In this document: piece after piece, positions 35,371 to 43,808 of the stretch
How positions within the stretch are numbered: the first letter of the stretch is position 1
Layout: every line of letters starts with the position of its first letter
Notes under the pieces: generated by a model
What the model saw: the letters and a program-made list of their open reading frames with translations, nothing else
What the model was told of the DNA's origin: nothing
Database searches by the model: none
Made by a program: the position numbers and the translations under genes
Origin: Acidobacteriota bacterium
GTDB taxonomy: Bacteria > Acidobacteriota > Thermoanaerobaculia > Multivoradales > JBCCEF01
Assembly (NCBI GenBank): GCA_039030395.1
Contig: JBCCEF010000001.1
Location: 1-54,257 of the forward strand
DNA: 54,257 bases
Reading direction: 5' to 3'

Positions 35371-37284
35371 TCAGAGGTAGCCGAGGGCGCGCAGGCTCTC
35401 GAGGTACTCGGCATCGCCGGGGGTGGCGTCGGCGGCCGGGTCCGGCCGTCGCTCGCCGTAGGTCGCCACCTGGGCCGGCGGCGACGGCCAGGAGCAGTCC
35501 GCCGCCGGGGGTGGCAGTTCGGCACTTTGCGGTAGTCCGAGAGCCCGGAAGAGGGCCGAGGCGACGGCCGGCGGTTCGATTGGCTCTGGGCCGCGGCTCG
35601 CAGCACACGGCTGCGAGCGCGCCAGCAGCACACGGCCTTCCCCCCCTTCGGCGCGGCGCCCCGGATCGAAGACCACGATGACGGTGTAGCCCGCACCCTC
35701 GAGGGAGGCCAAGGTGCCGGCGAGCACCGCCATCGCCGCCTGGACCTCCCCGCGCACCAGGTCCGCAAACGCCAAGGCACCCCCTTGCCAGCCATCGGCC
35801 GCAACGTCCAGCGCCGGCAGGTAAAGGGCCGAGGCGCGCGGCTGGAGGCGATCGAAGGCCTGCACGAAGACCCTACGGTAGAACTCGTCCGGCGCCAGGG
35901 CGCGCTCCCGCAGGGCCGGATCGAGGCTGAGTTCGTTAGTTGAGTTCACCGCTCCCCAGAAGGTCTGGATCCGCGTCACCTCGTCCGCCGGCGCCACCAC
36001 ACCGGCCACTCCCTCGCCCATCAGCTGGTTTGCCCCGTGGGCCACCGTCAGGCCCGGCAGCTCTTCGGCCGGGAAGGTCGTCCACCAGTCCACCACCAGC
36101 ACCGGATCGCCGCCGCGGGCCACCAATTCCCAAAAGGCGTGGGACCGCCGGCGGTTGGACAGTACCGGGCGATAGTCGGCCAGGCCGAGGGGCACCTCGA
36201 CGCGCTGCCAGTAGTGGCGCAACCAGCCGGAGCGGGCCAGCGGCGTCGCCACTCCGAGGGGGCGGAAGCTGTCGAGGGAGGTGACGCCGTGGTGCGGCGA
36301 AGGAATCCCCGTAGCGACGGTGGTCCAGAAGTCCGCCGGCGGCACCACTGGCCGCCGGTAGGAGAGCCAGGTGCCGGCCGATAGGGGGGACGGCGAAGCG
36401 TCCCCGGCGAACTCGCCGTACCTTTCCGAGTCTCCGGCCGACTGCGTCGGCGCACGACCGAGCAAAGCATCCAGAACCGGCAGATCTCCGCGCTCGAGCA
36501 GGTATTCGATCTCCTCCGCCAGCACCCCGTCGACCCCGATCAACACCACCCGGTCGCCCGGTGCCGACGGCAGCGACGCGGGCGGCGGCTCCGGCGCACG
36601 GTTGACCGCCAAGAGCGCCGGCAGGATGGGCAGGAAGGCCGCCACCAGGATCACCAGCGCCGCCCGGCGGCGGGAGAGGAAGCGGCCGCGGGGTACGCGA
36701 TGGGTCCAGCGGATGGCGAGGGCCAGCAGGCCGTCGGAGACCACCTTGATCACCGCATAGAGGGCGGGGAGCAGGGCCAGAGCCGCCACCGCCACCCACC
36801 AGGGCGGGCGCTCGGCCAGCAGATCGCGCAGTTTCCACAGGGAAACACCGAGGGCCGCCGCGCCGGCGATCAAGGCCACCGTCAGGCTGAGGGCTTCGAT
36901 ACGCCGCACCGGATAAATGCGCAGCATCAGGAGCAGAGCCCCGCCGAGGGCGCCGAACAGCAGCATCGACAGGAGAACCGACGGCACCAAGAGATGAAGG
37001 AAGAGCAGTACCAGATCGAGCGGGGTGCGGTCCAGATTGCCGTTGAGGATGGCCAGCGCAAAGGCGCCGACCAGGGCGACCAACACCCCGATGGCGCAGC
37101 CGATGCGAACGGTAAGTTCGAGCAGGGCGCGGCCGGCACCGTGCGGCCGCATGGCGTCCTGCAGCAGGAAGCGGTCGAAGCGGTCGCTCAGGTAGCCGAG
37201 GCGACGGAGCTCCGACCGCACCTGCCCGAGACTCTCCCGCGGGCTGCCTGCCGCGACGGGCGAACCTTCGGACTTCTCCCCCAT
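35371..37284 (-). CDS. Membrane protein with degenerate alkaline-phosphatase-type domain
   Basis: 637 residues. An N-terminal cytosolic stretch, about five transmembrane helices (55-235) and a periplasmic domain that starts VVLIGVDGVLAEEIEYLLER, as phosphodiesterases do, and ends in LESLRALGYL, a common end of sulfatase-like proteins. The segment aligned with SDHG reads FDPG, and no other metal histidines are visible after it, so catalysis is doubtful. It overlaps the polyprenyl synthase stop (TGATG) and is likely co-transcribed with it. A role in envelope lipid or glycan biology is possible but not shown. Confidence 0.75.
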   Translation of the reverse strand: MGEKSEGSPVAAGSPRESLGQVRSELRRLGYLSDRFDRFLLQDAMRPHGAGRALLELTVRIGCAIGVLVALVGAFALAILNGNLDRTPLDLVLLFLHLLVPSVLLSMLLFGALGGALLLMLRIYPVRRIEALSLTVALIAGAAALGVSLWKLRDLLAERPPWWVAVAALALLPALYAVIKVVSDGLLALAIRWTHRVPRGRFLSRRRAALVILVAAFLPILPALLAVNRAPEPPPASLPSAPGDRVVLIGVDGVLAEEIEYLLERGDLPVLDALLGRAPTQSAGDSERYGEFAGDASPSPLSAGTWLSYRRPVVPPADFWTTVATGIPSPHHGVTSLDSFRPLGVATPLARSGWLRHYWQRVEVPLGLADYRPVLSNRRRSHAFWELVARGGDPVLVVDWWTTFPAEELPGLTVAHGANQLMGEGVAGVVAPADEVTRIQTFWGAVNSTNELSLDPALRERALAPDEFYRRVFVQAFDRLQPRASALYLPALDVAADGWQGGALAFADLVRGEVQAAMAVLAGTLASLEGAGYTVIVVFDPGRRAEGGEGRVLLARSQPCAASRGPEPIEPPAVASALFRALGLPQSAELPPPAADCSWPSPPAQVATYGERRPDPAADATPGDAEYLESLRALGYL

Positions 37285-38201
37285 CAGGTGCTCCGCCGCC
37301 GGACGAAGCGCGCGATCTGCCGGAGCGGTTCGGCGCGGCGGGCAAAGGAGGCTCGATCGAGGGAGACGATGGCGAAGTCGAGCAGTTCCTCCGCCAGGGT
37401 GCGAGCGCCTTCGACACCGAGCAGCTTGACGAAGGTCACCTTGTCGCGATCCTGGTCGGCGTCCTTGCCGATTTGATCCGAAGTCGCGGTGACATCGAGC
37501 AGATCGTCGGTGATCTGGAAGGCCAAGCCGAGATTCTTGGCGTAGCGGGTGATCGCGTCGAGATCCCGCCGGCGGGCATCGGCGGCCATCGCTCCCAGTT
37601 CACCGGCGGCGATGAACAGGGCACCGGTCTTCTGGCTGTGGATCGTTTCCAGGCGCTCGAGATCGAGCTCCGCCGGATCGCTCCGCAGGTCGAGGGCCTG
37701 CCCCGCGATCAGCCCCGCGGTGCCGATGGCCGCCGCCAGGTGGTGGACCATGTCTTCGCTCGAGTAGCGCTTCAACGGCAACCGCTGGCCGCACTCCGCC
37801 ACCACCGCGTAGGCGCGGCTCAGTAGGCCGAGGCCGGCGAGCTGCGCCATGTCCTCGCCGTAGACCTTGTGGACCGTCGGCCGGCCGCGGCGCATCTCCG
37901 CGTCGTCCTGGGCCGGCAGGTCGTCGAAGATCAGCGAGCAGGCGTGGACCATCTCCACGGCGCAGCCGAGGTCGACCACCGGCGGCGGCGCCTGCGAGAA
38001 CCGCGAACCGCAGATCTCCGCCACCACCAGGGTGAGGATCGGTCGCAGGCGCTTGCCCCGGCCGGTCAAGGCGTAATGCATCGCCTCGCGCACCGGCGGC
38101 GCCCCCTCTCGGTGCGGCGGCAGCAGTTCCGGCAGGCGCGCCTCGACCTTCGCACCGAGTTCGGCGAGACGACCTCCGAGGGCCGCGGCGGCTTGCGTCA
38201 C
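37284..38201 (-). CDS. ispA: Polyprenyl diphosphate synthase (farnesyl/geranylgeranyl type)
   Basis: 305 residues from GTG 38199-38201. The first Asp-rich motif is DDLPAQDD, with FDDLPAQDDAEMRRG typical of bacterial FPP synthases, and the second is DDLLD within FQITDDLLDVT. GKRLRP, EMVHACSLI and KTGALF complete the family set. It condenses IPP with allylic diphosphates to C15 or C20 chains for quinones and undecaprenol. Product length cannot be read from sequence; the residues before the first Asp motif (H-A-C-S-L) fit C15-C20. Confidence 0.9.
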   Translation of the reverse strand: MTQAAAALGGRLAELGAKVEARLPELLPPHREGAPPVREAMHYALTGRGKRLRPILTLVVAEICGSRFSQAPPPVVDLGCAVEMVHACSLIFDDLPAQDDAEMRRGRPTVHKVYGEDMAQLAGLGLLSRAYAVVAECGQRLPLKRYSSEDMVHHLAAAIGTAGLIAGQALDLRSDPAELDLERLETIHSQKTGALFIAAGELGAMAADARRRDLDAITRYAKNLGLAFQITDDLLDVTATSDQIGKDADQDRDKVTFVKLLGVEGARTLAEELLDFAIVSLDRASFARRAEPLRQIARFVRRRST

Positions 38202-38317
38202 CTACGGCACCTCGTTCGACAAGATGCGAAGAACTCTAAGGGGATTCTGACGAAAGGTGTTCGGTGCGTCGGCACTCTGCTGGCGGGGCGTTGAGCGAGT
38301 TGCTGGCACCATGCGAC

Positions 38318-38404
38318 CGAGCCCGGAGGGCAAGGCGGCGGCGAGCCGCCGAGGATGGGGGTGAGCCCGAAGGGCGAGGGGGGCGCCGAGCCCCCCTGGC
38401 AAAC
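38318..38404 (-). repeat. Stop-codon-linked composite repeat, copy 1 (GC-stem part)
   Basis: Read on the minus strand after the palindrome 38410-38458: GGGGGGCTCGGCGCCCCCC, GCCCTTCGGGC, CGGCGGCTCGCCGCCG and GCCCTCCGGGC, four successive stems. It is the fullest copy, in the 254-base gap between the STAS gene and the polyprenyl synthase gene. The remainder of the gap (38202-38317) shows nothing I recognise. Confidence 0.7.
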
Positions 38405-38409
38405 GAATC

Positions 38410-38458
38410 TAGCAGGCCTGCTGAAAACATGGGCGAAGCCTATTCAGCGGGCCTGCTA
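38410..38458 (-). terminator. Palindrome D1 containing the STAS gene stop codon
   Basis: Arms TAGCAGGCCTGCTGAA (38410-38425) and TTCAGCGGGCCTGCTA (38443-38458) pair at 15 of 16 positions; the loop holds a second short stem. The TAG stop of the STAS gene is its first three bases when read on the minus strand. The internal TTTTCAGC resembles a terminator arm, but no T-run follows. Same family as 44925-44974. Confidence 0.55.
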
Positions 38459-38791
38459 GAAGGACCGAATGGCTTCGTCTTCGTTGTCGAAAGTCTCGAA
38501 GACGGTGATGAGCTGGGTCACCTGCATCAGATCGGCGATCTTCGGCGGCAGATTCTCCAGCTTGAGCTTGCCGCCACGGTTGGTGACGGTGGTGAAAATG
38601 CTCACCAGCTCACCGATGCCGGACGAATCGATGGTCGAAACGTCGCCCAGGTTGATCAAGATGTTCTTGGCGCCGGCGTTGATCGCTTCTTGAACCGCTT
38701 CGCGCATCGCCACGTCGCCCACGCCGATGGTGACTTTGCCGTGAACGTCGAGAATGGTGACCTGGTCACGATGCCGTGCAGTGATATTCAT
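38456..38791 (-). CDS. STAS-domain anti-sigma factor antagonist
   Basis: 111 residues, one STAS domain of SpoIIAA/RsbV type: VTILDVHGKVTIGVGD, ILINLGDVSTIDSSGIGELV with the phosphorylatable serine after D55, and the helix LMQVTQLITVFETFDNE. Its ATG overlaps the end of the kinase gene (ATGA at 38788-38791), so kinase and antagonist are made together as a partner-switching pair. The sigma factor is not encoded here. The stop lies in a palindrome that starts a composite repeat. Confidence 0.9.
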   Translation of the reverse strand: MNITARHRDQVTILDVHGKVTIGVGDVAMREAVQEAINAGAKNILINLGDVSTIDSSGIGELVSIFTTVTNRGGKLKLENLPPKIADLMQVTQLITVFETFDNEDEAIRSF

Positions 38792-39336
38792 TGCTCTCTC
38801 CCCTTTGGCCGCCGGTTCTCTGCCGGTGGCATGGTCGCGGCGAGCGGTCCGTCGGCAGCCGAGTCGCCGGAGTCCGGCTCGATCCGCTTGCGCAAGACCA
38901 GTACCGTTCCGCCGCTCGCCCCGACTTCCCAGTCGACGCCATCCATGAATTTCTCGATGTAGAAAATCCCCCGGCCACTCGGCCGCAGAAGGTTCTTCGG
39001 TGCTCTCGGATCCTCCACGTAGCGCGGATCGAAGCCGTGCCCTTCATCCTCGACCCGCACCACCACCGTGTGGTCTTCGAGCCGCGCCTCCACCTCGACC
39101 CGTTTGGCCGGATCGCACTGGTTGCCGTGCTTGATGGCGTTGGCGACGGCCTCTCGAACGGCGAGATCGATCCAGTGCCGGGAATCTTCACCGACCCCCA
39201 GGCGCTCGAGGGCATCGTTGAGCACCACCTGCACGATCTCCACATTCTCGAAGCGGCTACCGATGGCGAGATGAAAAGCCATCGACCCAGCCGACGCACT
39301 GCCCGCGTCCGATACCGAATGTGTTGCTTCAACCAC
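38788..39336 (-). CDS. Anti-sigma factor kinase (RsbW/SpoIIAB-type HATPase)
   Basis: 182 residues from GTG 39336; an ATG at 39282 (MAFHLAIGSRF) is a good alternative since the domain begins there. The Bergerat fold is clear: N-box REAVANAIKHGN, G1 DEGHGFDP and G2 GRGIFYIEKFMD. It phosphorylates the adjacent STAS protein and, when free, sequesters a sigma factor. A Pro/Glu tail of about 30 residues follows the domain. The gene overlaps the CPBP gene by 8 bases at the annotated start. Confidence 0.88.
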   Translation of the reverse strand: MVEATHSVSDAGSASAGSMAFHLAIGSRFENVEIVQVVLNDALERLGVGEDSRHWIDLAVREAVANAIKHGNQCDPAKRVEVEARLEDHTVVVRVEDEGHGFDPRYVEDPRAPKNLLRPSGRGIFYIEKFMDGVDWEVGASGGTVLVLRKRIEPDSGDSAADGPLAATMPPAENRRPKGREQ

Positions 39337-40153
39337 CTGAGAATGCTACCAGATCCGCCGCCTTTAGCGCCGCCGGCAGAACCACCAGGAGCTGGATGCC
39401 GTCGAACAGGGCGTGGGCCGTAATGGAGGCGAGGATCGTCCGGCGGCGGCGAGCCAAAAATCCATAGATCAGTGAAAGAACGGTCACTCCCAGCAGCAGC
39501 GGCGGCGAGCCGTAGGCGGCGTGGGCGGCGACGAACAGAGCGGTGGACAGCACGATCCCCACCCGCGGCTGGAGAAAGCCCCGAAAGAACGCTTCCTCGA
39601 ACACCCCGGCACACAAGCTCACGGCCAGGCGCACCGCGACCGACTGGCCGGCCAACATCACCACCAGATCCGGCGGGCCACCGGGCTCCACCCCGAATTC
39701 GCCCAGAATGGAATAGAGGGCGAGCGAACTGGCCAGCACCGCTCCCCAGCCCACCACCCCCCAAAGAAAACCGTAGCCGATCTCCGCCAGCGGCCGCCGG
39801 GCGAGGAGCCGCAATTCCCTGAGCGCCCCGCGCCAGCCGCCATCGAACCCCGCCCAGGCAAGAAGGCCCCAGACGATCAGAAATACCCCGATCAACGACG
39901 GCAGCAGAAAAAGGCTGACGGCGCCGACCCGCTCCGCGTCGAACACCATCTCCTCCGCCGGCACCGCCAGCGGCGCAAACTGTACGGCATAGAGAAACAT
40001 CGCCAGCAGCGCCACGGCCACCGCTCGCCGCCCGGGCACCGCCAGGCCCGGCGGCAGCGCATAGGCCAAGCGGCGCAGATGCGCCTCCACCAAAACCACC
40101 ACGCCGACGGTGAGGACGAAGGGGGCCAGCATCCGAAACAGGGAGAGAATCAT
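39329..40153 (-). CDS. CPBP family intramembrane metalloprotease
   Basis: 274 residues with about eight transmembrane helices. The glutamate motif EEAFFRG and the later FVAAHAAYG and ITAHALFD supply the expected Glu and His ligands of the Rce1/CPBP (ABI) family. Such proteins process prenylated or bacteriocin-related substrates or act in envelope stress. It is upstream of the anti-sigma pair on the same strand, so it may share their transcript. Substrate unknown. Confidence 0.87.
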   Translation of the reverse strand: MILSLFRMLAPFVLTVGVVVLVEAHLRRLAYALPPGLAVPGRRAVAVALLAMFLYAVQFAPLAVPAEEMVFDAERVGAVSLFLLPSLIGVFLIVWGLLAWAGFDGGWRGALRELRLLARRPLAEIGYGFLWGVVGWGAVLASSLALYSILGEFGVEPGGPPDLVVMLAGQSVAVRLAVSLCAGVFEEAFFRGFLQPRVGIVLSTALFVAAHAAYGSPPLLLGVTVLSLIYGFLARRRRTILASITAHALFDGIQLLVVLPAALKAADLVAFSGG

Positions 40154-40229
40154 CGAGTGGCGATGCTAGAAACTTCCCGGCAAGGGAATCCGAGTGAGCC
40201 GTCCCATCAACAACGACGGGAGCACGCCC

Positions 40230-40327
40230 CGAGCCCGAATGGGCAAGTCGGCGGCGTCAGCCGCCGAGGACGGGGGTGAGCGCCCGTCAGGGCGCGAAGG
40301 GGGGCGCCTCTAGCCCCCCGAGCGACG
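40230..40327 (-). repeat. Stop-codon-linked composite repeat, copy 2 (GC-stem part)
   Basis: Minus strand, after the hairpin of the small gene: GGGGGGCTAGAGGCGCCCCC, a GCGCCCTGACGGGCGC stem, CGGCGGCTGACGCCGCCG and GCCCATTCGGGC. Order and sequence match copy 1, with compensatory-looking changes in stems (for example the second stem is longer but still pairs). Confidence 0.7.
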
Positions 40328-40332
40328 ACAGA

Positions 40333-40375
40333 AAGATTTAGGGCTGAAAAAACAAAATTTTCAGCCCTAAATCTT
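40333..40375 (-). terminator. Perfect 18-bp inverted repeat over the stop of the small gene
   Basis: Arms AAGATTTAGGGCTGAAAA (40333-40350) and its exact complement (40358-40375) flank a 7-base loop. The TAG stop (40367-40369) is inside. On the minus strand T-runs fall in the loop side of the stem, which resembles an intrinsic terminator folded into the coding end. It occupies the place of the CAGCAGGC palindrome of copies 1 and 4. Confidence 0.65.
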
Positions 40376-40636
40376 CCGTTTCATGCGGTAGCTACGGAGC
40401 ACCATGTTGGCGGTGTTGATGCGCAGGATGCGGCGATTTCGCTTCTGCACTTCCGCCAGATCTTCGAGGGCCGGTTGGTTGCCCCGGATCTCTCGCAGCA
40501 GCCGGTCCAGTTCGAAGCGCAGCTTGTCCAATTCCGGCCGGGTCATGCGGGTGAAGGTGCGCTCGGTGACCGAGAAATAGCCCTCAGCGATCTCCCGCAC
40601 CATGGCGTAGGCGCTACCTCCGGGAAAGTTGCCCAT
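40367..40636 (-). CDS. Small basic protein of unknown function
   Basis: 89 residues from ATG 40634-40636. After MGNFPGGSAYAMVREIAEGYF comes a helix-rich segment with heptad-like spacing (RPELDKLRFELDRLLREI, LEDLAEVQKRNRRILRIN) and a basic end (RMKRKI). The composition suggests a nucleic-acid or protein-binding coiled coil. No family is recognised. It is divergent from the glutaryl-CoA dehydrogenase gene. Confidence 0.6.
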   Translation of the reverse strand: MGNFPGGSAYAMVREIAEGYFSVTERTFTRMTRPELDKLRFELDRLLREIRGNQPALEDLAEVQKRNRRILRINTANMVLRSYRMKRKI

Positions 40637-40794
40637 AGGCCGGATGATAGCGCTACCGGAGTGAGCGGCCCCGTGGTAGCGTATCCATCGCCTCTGCGCC
40701 CCCATGCGCCGGAGGACTCAAAGAGATTCCGCTTTCCGAAATCCGCCGCCGCTCCTACGATGCCGGCGCGCGGAACCCTCAAGGAGGTTCCCCT

Positions 40795-42015
40795 GTGAGT
40801 CGTTTCAACGGCCTGGATTTTATAGAGATCGACGCCCTGCTCTCGGAAGAAGAGCGTCTCGCCCGGGACACCGTCCGGGCCTTCGTCGACGACAAGATCA
40901 TGCCGATCATCGAGGAGTGCCATCGCGACGCGCGCTTCCCCATCGAGCTGGTGCCGGAAATGGCCGCCCTCAACCTGTTCGGCGCCACCATCGACGAGTA
41001 CGGCCTGCCGGGCCTCAACAACGTCGCCTACGGCCTGATCATGCAGGAGCTGGAGCGCGGCGACTCAGGGCTTCGCAGCTTCATCTCGGTGCAGAGCGCC
41101 CTGGTGATGTACCCGATCTACACCTTTGGATCCCAGGAGCAAAAAGACCGCTGGATCCCGGCCCTGGCGAGCGGCGAAGCGATCGGCTGCTTCGGCCTGA
41201 CAGAACCGGATTTCGGTTCCAATCCCGGCGGCATGCGCACCCGCGCCCGGCGCGACGGCGGCGACTGGATCTTGGACGGCGCCAAGCAGTGGATCACCAG
41301 CGGCACCTTGGCCGACATCGCGGTGGTGTGGGCGCAGACGGACGACGGGGTGCGCGGATTCCTGGTGGAAAAGGGCACTCCCGGCTTCACCGCCACGGAC
41401 CAGCACGGCAAGTTCTCGCTGCGCGCCTCGGTCACCTCGGAGCTGGGTTTTACCAACTGCCGCATTCCGGGGGACGCCATTCTGCCCAAGACCGAAGGCG
41501 TCAAGAACGCCCTGATGTGCCTGAACCAGGCGCGCTACGGCATCGCCTGGGGCGGCCTCGGCGCCGCCATGGACTGCTACCACACGGCCCTCGACTACTC
41601 GAAGGAGCGTATCCAGTTCGGCGGCCAGCCGATCGCCTGCCATCAGCTCGTGCAGGAGAAACTGGTGTGGATGCTGTCGGAGATCACCAAGGGACAGTTG
41701 CTGGCGCTCCAGATCGGCCGCTTGAAGGACCAGGGCCGAGTGAAGCACCACCACATCTCCATGGGCAAGCGAAACAACGTGTGGGTGGCGCGCGAGTCGG
41801 CCCGCCTGGCGCGCGACATCCTGGGCGCCAACGGCATTGTGGACGACTACCCGGTGATCCGCCACATGCTCAACATCGAGTCGGTCTTCACCTACGAGGG
41901 TACCCACGACATTCACGGCCTGATTCTCGGTGAGGCGATCACCGGCATCCCCGCCTTCAATCCGCCCGAGGCGCCGGTCAAGCGGCGGCCCGCGATGGCC
42001 GGCGAGGCTCGCTGA
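40795..42015 (+). CDS. gcdH: Glutaryl-CoA dehydrogenase-like acyl-CoA dehydrogenase
   Basis: 406 residues from GTG 40795 with a perfect AAGGAGG 7 bases upstream. [15 protein letters not shown] binds flavin and substrate; the C-terminal [20 protein letters not shown] closely matches glutaryl-CoA dehydrogenase, with E368 as base. The family oxidises and decarboxylates glutaryl-CoA to crotonyl-CoA in lysine, tryptophan and aromatic degradation. The stop overlaps the glpX start (TGATG). Confidence 0.9.
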   Translation: MSRFNGLDFIEIDALLSEEERLARDTVRAFVDDKIMPIIEECHRDARFPIELVPEMAALNLFGATIDEYGLPGLNNVAYGLIMQELERGDSGLRSFISVQSALVMYPIYTFGSQEQKDRWIPALASGEAIGCFGLTEPDFGSNPGGMRTRARRDGGDWILDGAKQWITSGTLADIAVVWAQTDDGVRGFLVEKGTPGFTATDQHGKFSLRASVTSELGFTNCRIPGDAILPKTEGVKNALMCLNQARYGIAWGGLGAAMDCYHTALDYSKERIQFGGQPIACHQLVQEKLVWMLSEITKGQLLALQIGRLKDQGRVKHHHISMGKRNNVWVARESARLARDILGANGIVDDYPVIRHMLNIESVFTYEGTHDIHGLILGEAITGIPAFNPPEAPVKRRPAMAGEAR

Positions 42016-42998
42016 TGAGCCTCGACCGCGCCTTCGAGCAAGACTTCGTCCGGGTGACCGAACAGGCGGCCATCGAAGCCGCCAAGACCATGGGGTTCGG
42101 CGACCGGGAGCGCTCCGACCAGGTGGCCGTGGAGGCCATGCGGCGGGAACTCGACGCTCTGGAGATCGCCAGCCGCATCGTCATCGGCGAGGGCGAGCGG
42201 GACGAAGCGCCGATGCTTTTCATCGGTGAGGAGCTGGGGCGCGGTCACGGCACCGAGGGGGCGGTCCATGTGGACATCGCGGTGGATCCGCTGGAGGGCA
42301 CCAACCTATGCGCCACCGGCACCAACGACGCGACGGCGGTGCTGGCGGCCTCGGAGCCCGGCGGCCTGCTGAACGCGCCGGATGTCTACATGGACAAGAT
42401 CGTCGTCGGCCCGACGGCCCGCGGCCAGATCCATCTGGACGCACCGGTGGCCGAGAATCTGCGCAACATCGCCCGCGCCTTCGAGCGCGAGGTGAGCGAC
42501 CTGACCATCGTGGTGCTGGACCGCGACCGCCACGAGCAGTTGATCGAGGACATCCGCTCCGCCGGCGCCCGCATCCGGCTGATCGGCGACGGCGATCTCT
42601 CCGGCGGCATCGCGGCGGCGGTGCGCGGTACCGGAGTCCACGCCGCGATGGGCATCGGCGGCGCGCCGGAAGGGGTGCTGGCGGCGGCCGCCCTGCGCTG
42701 CCTCGGCGGTGAGATCCAGGCCCGCCTGCGGGCCCTGTCGCCGGACCAGAACGAACGCCTGGACGCCCACGGCATTACCGATCTAGACCGCATCTACCAA
42801 ACCGAAGACCTCGCTCCGGGGCAACAGATCCTGTTCTCCTGCACCGGCGTGACAGACGGTGAGCTGCTCGACGGGGTGCGATTTTTCGGCGGCGGCTCGC
42901 GCACTTCGACGCTCTTCATGTCCCTAACCCGTCACATGATCCGCTTCGTGGACACCATCCATCGTGCGGACGGCGCCACCCCGATCCGCCTGAACTGA
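42015..42998 (+). CDS. glpX: Class II fructose-1,6-bisphosphatase GlpX
   Basis: 327 residues. [10 protein letters not shown] (57-66) and DPLEGTN (91-97) are the metal and phosphate motifs of the GlpX family; [10 protein letters not shown] and [13 protein letters not shown] are also conserved. It dephosphorylates fructose-1,6-bisphosphate in gluconeogenesis. Coupling to the glutaryl-CoA dehydrogenase gene by TGATG overlap suggests joint expression when amino or aromatic acids feed gluconeogenesis; this is inference. Confidence 0.93.
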   Translation: MSLDRAFEQDFVRVTEQAAIEAAKTMGFGDRERSDQVAVEAMRRELDALEIASRIVIGEGERDEAPMLFIGEELGRGHGTEGAVHVDIAVDPLEGTNLCATGTNDATAVLAASEPGGLLNAPDVYMDKIVVGPTARGQIHLDAPVAENLRNIARAFEREVSDLTIVVLDRDRHEQLIEDIRSAGARIRLIGDGDLSGGIAAAVRGTGVHAAMGIGGAPEGVLAAAALRCLGGEIQARLRALSPDQNERLDAHGITDLDRIYQTEDLAPGQQILFSCTGVTDGELLDGVRFFGGGSRTSTLFMSLTRHMIRFVDTIHRADGATPIRLN

Positions 42999-43057
42999 GG
43001 GATCGGTCGGACTGTTTTCCTGAACTGACGTACTGCTGATCTGCCGAGGGACCTTCG

Positions 43058-43546
43058 ATGATCAAACCGGACCATTGGATCCGCCGCTGGGCCGAAGAAG
43101 GGGGCGTGAACCCCTACGAGCCGGCGCAGGTCAACTCTGCCAGCTTCGACGTGCGGCTGTGCGACCACTGGATCTGCCCGACGCGCGATCCGGAGGAGTT
43201 CCAGTCGCCCCACGTCAAGCTGTTCCCAGGCGAAGTGGTGTTGGCGTCGACCCTCGAATACGTGCGCATTCCGCGCTTCGTCGCCTGCGACCTGAAGCTC
43301 AAGTCCACCCTCGGCCGGCTGTGGATCAACCATTCCCTGGCCGGCTGGTGTGACCCCGGCTTCGAGGGCAACATCACCCTCGAGCTCCAGAACCTTGGAC
43401 CGGAGCCCTTCGTGCTCGACGCCGGCCGCCGCATTGCCCAGCTCATCTTCATCACCATGGAAAGCGAACCCGACGTGGCCTACGGAGAGCCCGGCTCTTC
43501 CAGCCACTACCAGGGGCAGCAGGGCACTACGCCGGCCCGCCGCTGA
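43058..43546 (+). CDS. dcd: dCTP deaminase family protein
   Basis: 162 residues, GAGGG 7 bases before the ATG. The core KSTLGRLW (82-89), WCDPGFEGNITLEL with E109 as the likely catalytic Glu, and the tail HYQGQQGTTPARR match dCTP deaminase/dUTPase proteins. It supplies dUMP for dTMP synthesis by deaminating dCTP; the SxxGR spacing and the YQGQxGxTPxR tail resemble bifunctional deaminase/dUTPases such as that of mycobacteria. It is about 25 residues shorter than the usual protein, the N-terminal part being reduced. Confidence 0.88.
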   Translation: MIKPDHWIRRWAEEGGVNPYEPAQVNSASFDVRLCDHWICPTRDPEEFQSPHVKLFPGEVVLASTLEYVRIPRFVACDLKLKSTLGRLWINHSLAGWCDPGFEGNITLELQNLGPEPFVLDAGRRIAQLIFITMESEPDVAYGEPGSSSHYQGQQGTTPARR

Positions 43547-43551
43547 GAGCA

Positions 43552-43735
43552 CTCGCCTACCTTTCTGACCAGCAACCTACTGCGAGGCCGTATGCCACTG
43601 AATCTGCTGCGTTATCCGCGGAACCTGCTCCTCAACGTACTGCAGGTACGCCTTCCTCGCAGAACCCACGGATGCCTTGCAGCTTCAACGGCCTACGGCC
43701 TCTCGCTACGGTCGCTGGTGAGAAAGGCAGGCTAG
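43552..43735. repeat. MITE-like element, copy A3 (inverse of A1)
   Basis: 184 bp. The right end GGTGAGAAAGGCAGGCTAG (43717-43735) is identical to A1; the left end (43552-43570) matches at 16 of 19. Read as the complement, it follows A1 almost base for base, including GCAGGTTCCGCGGATAACGC. It lies between dcd and the second DUF4388 gene. The 73 bases to the next gene contain a TATAAT box (43780-43785). Confidence 0.85.
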
Positions 43736-43808
43736 GGTCGCTCCGCCGCAACACCCCGGCACCTCTCCACCGCGGGGGCTATAATCCGATGGCCCCTGCG
43801 ACCTAGCG

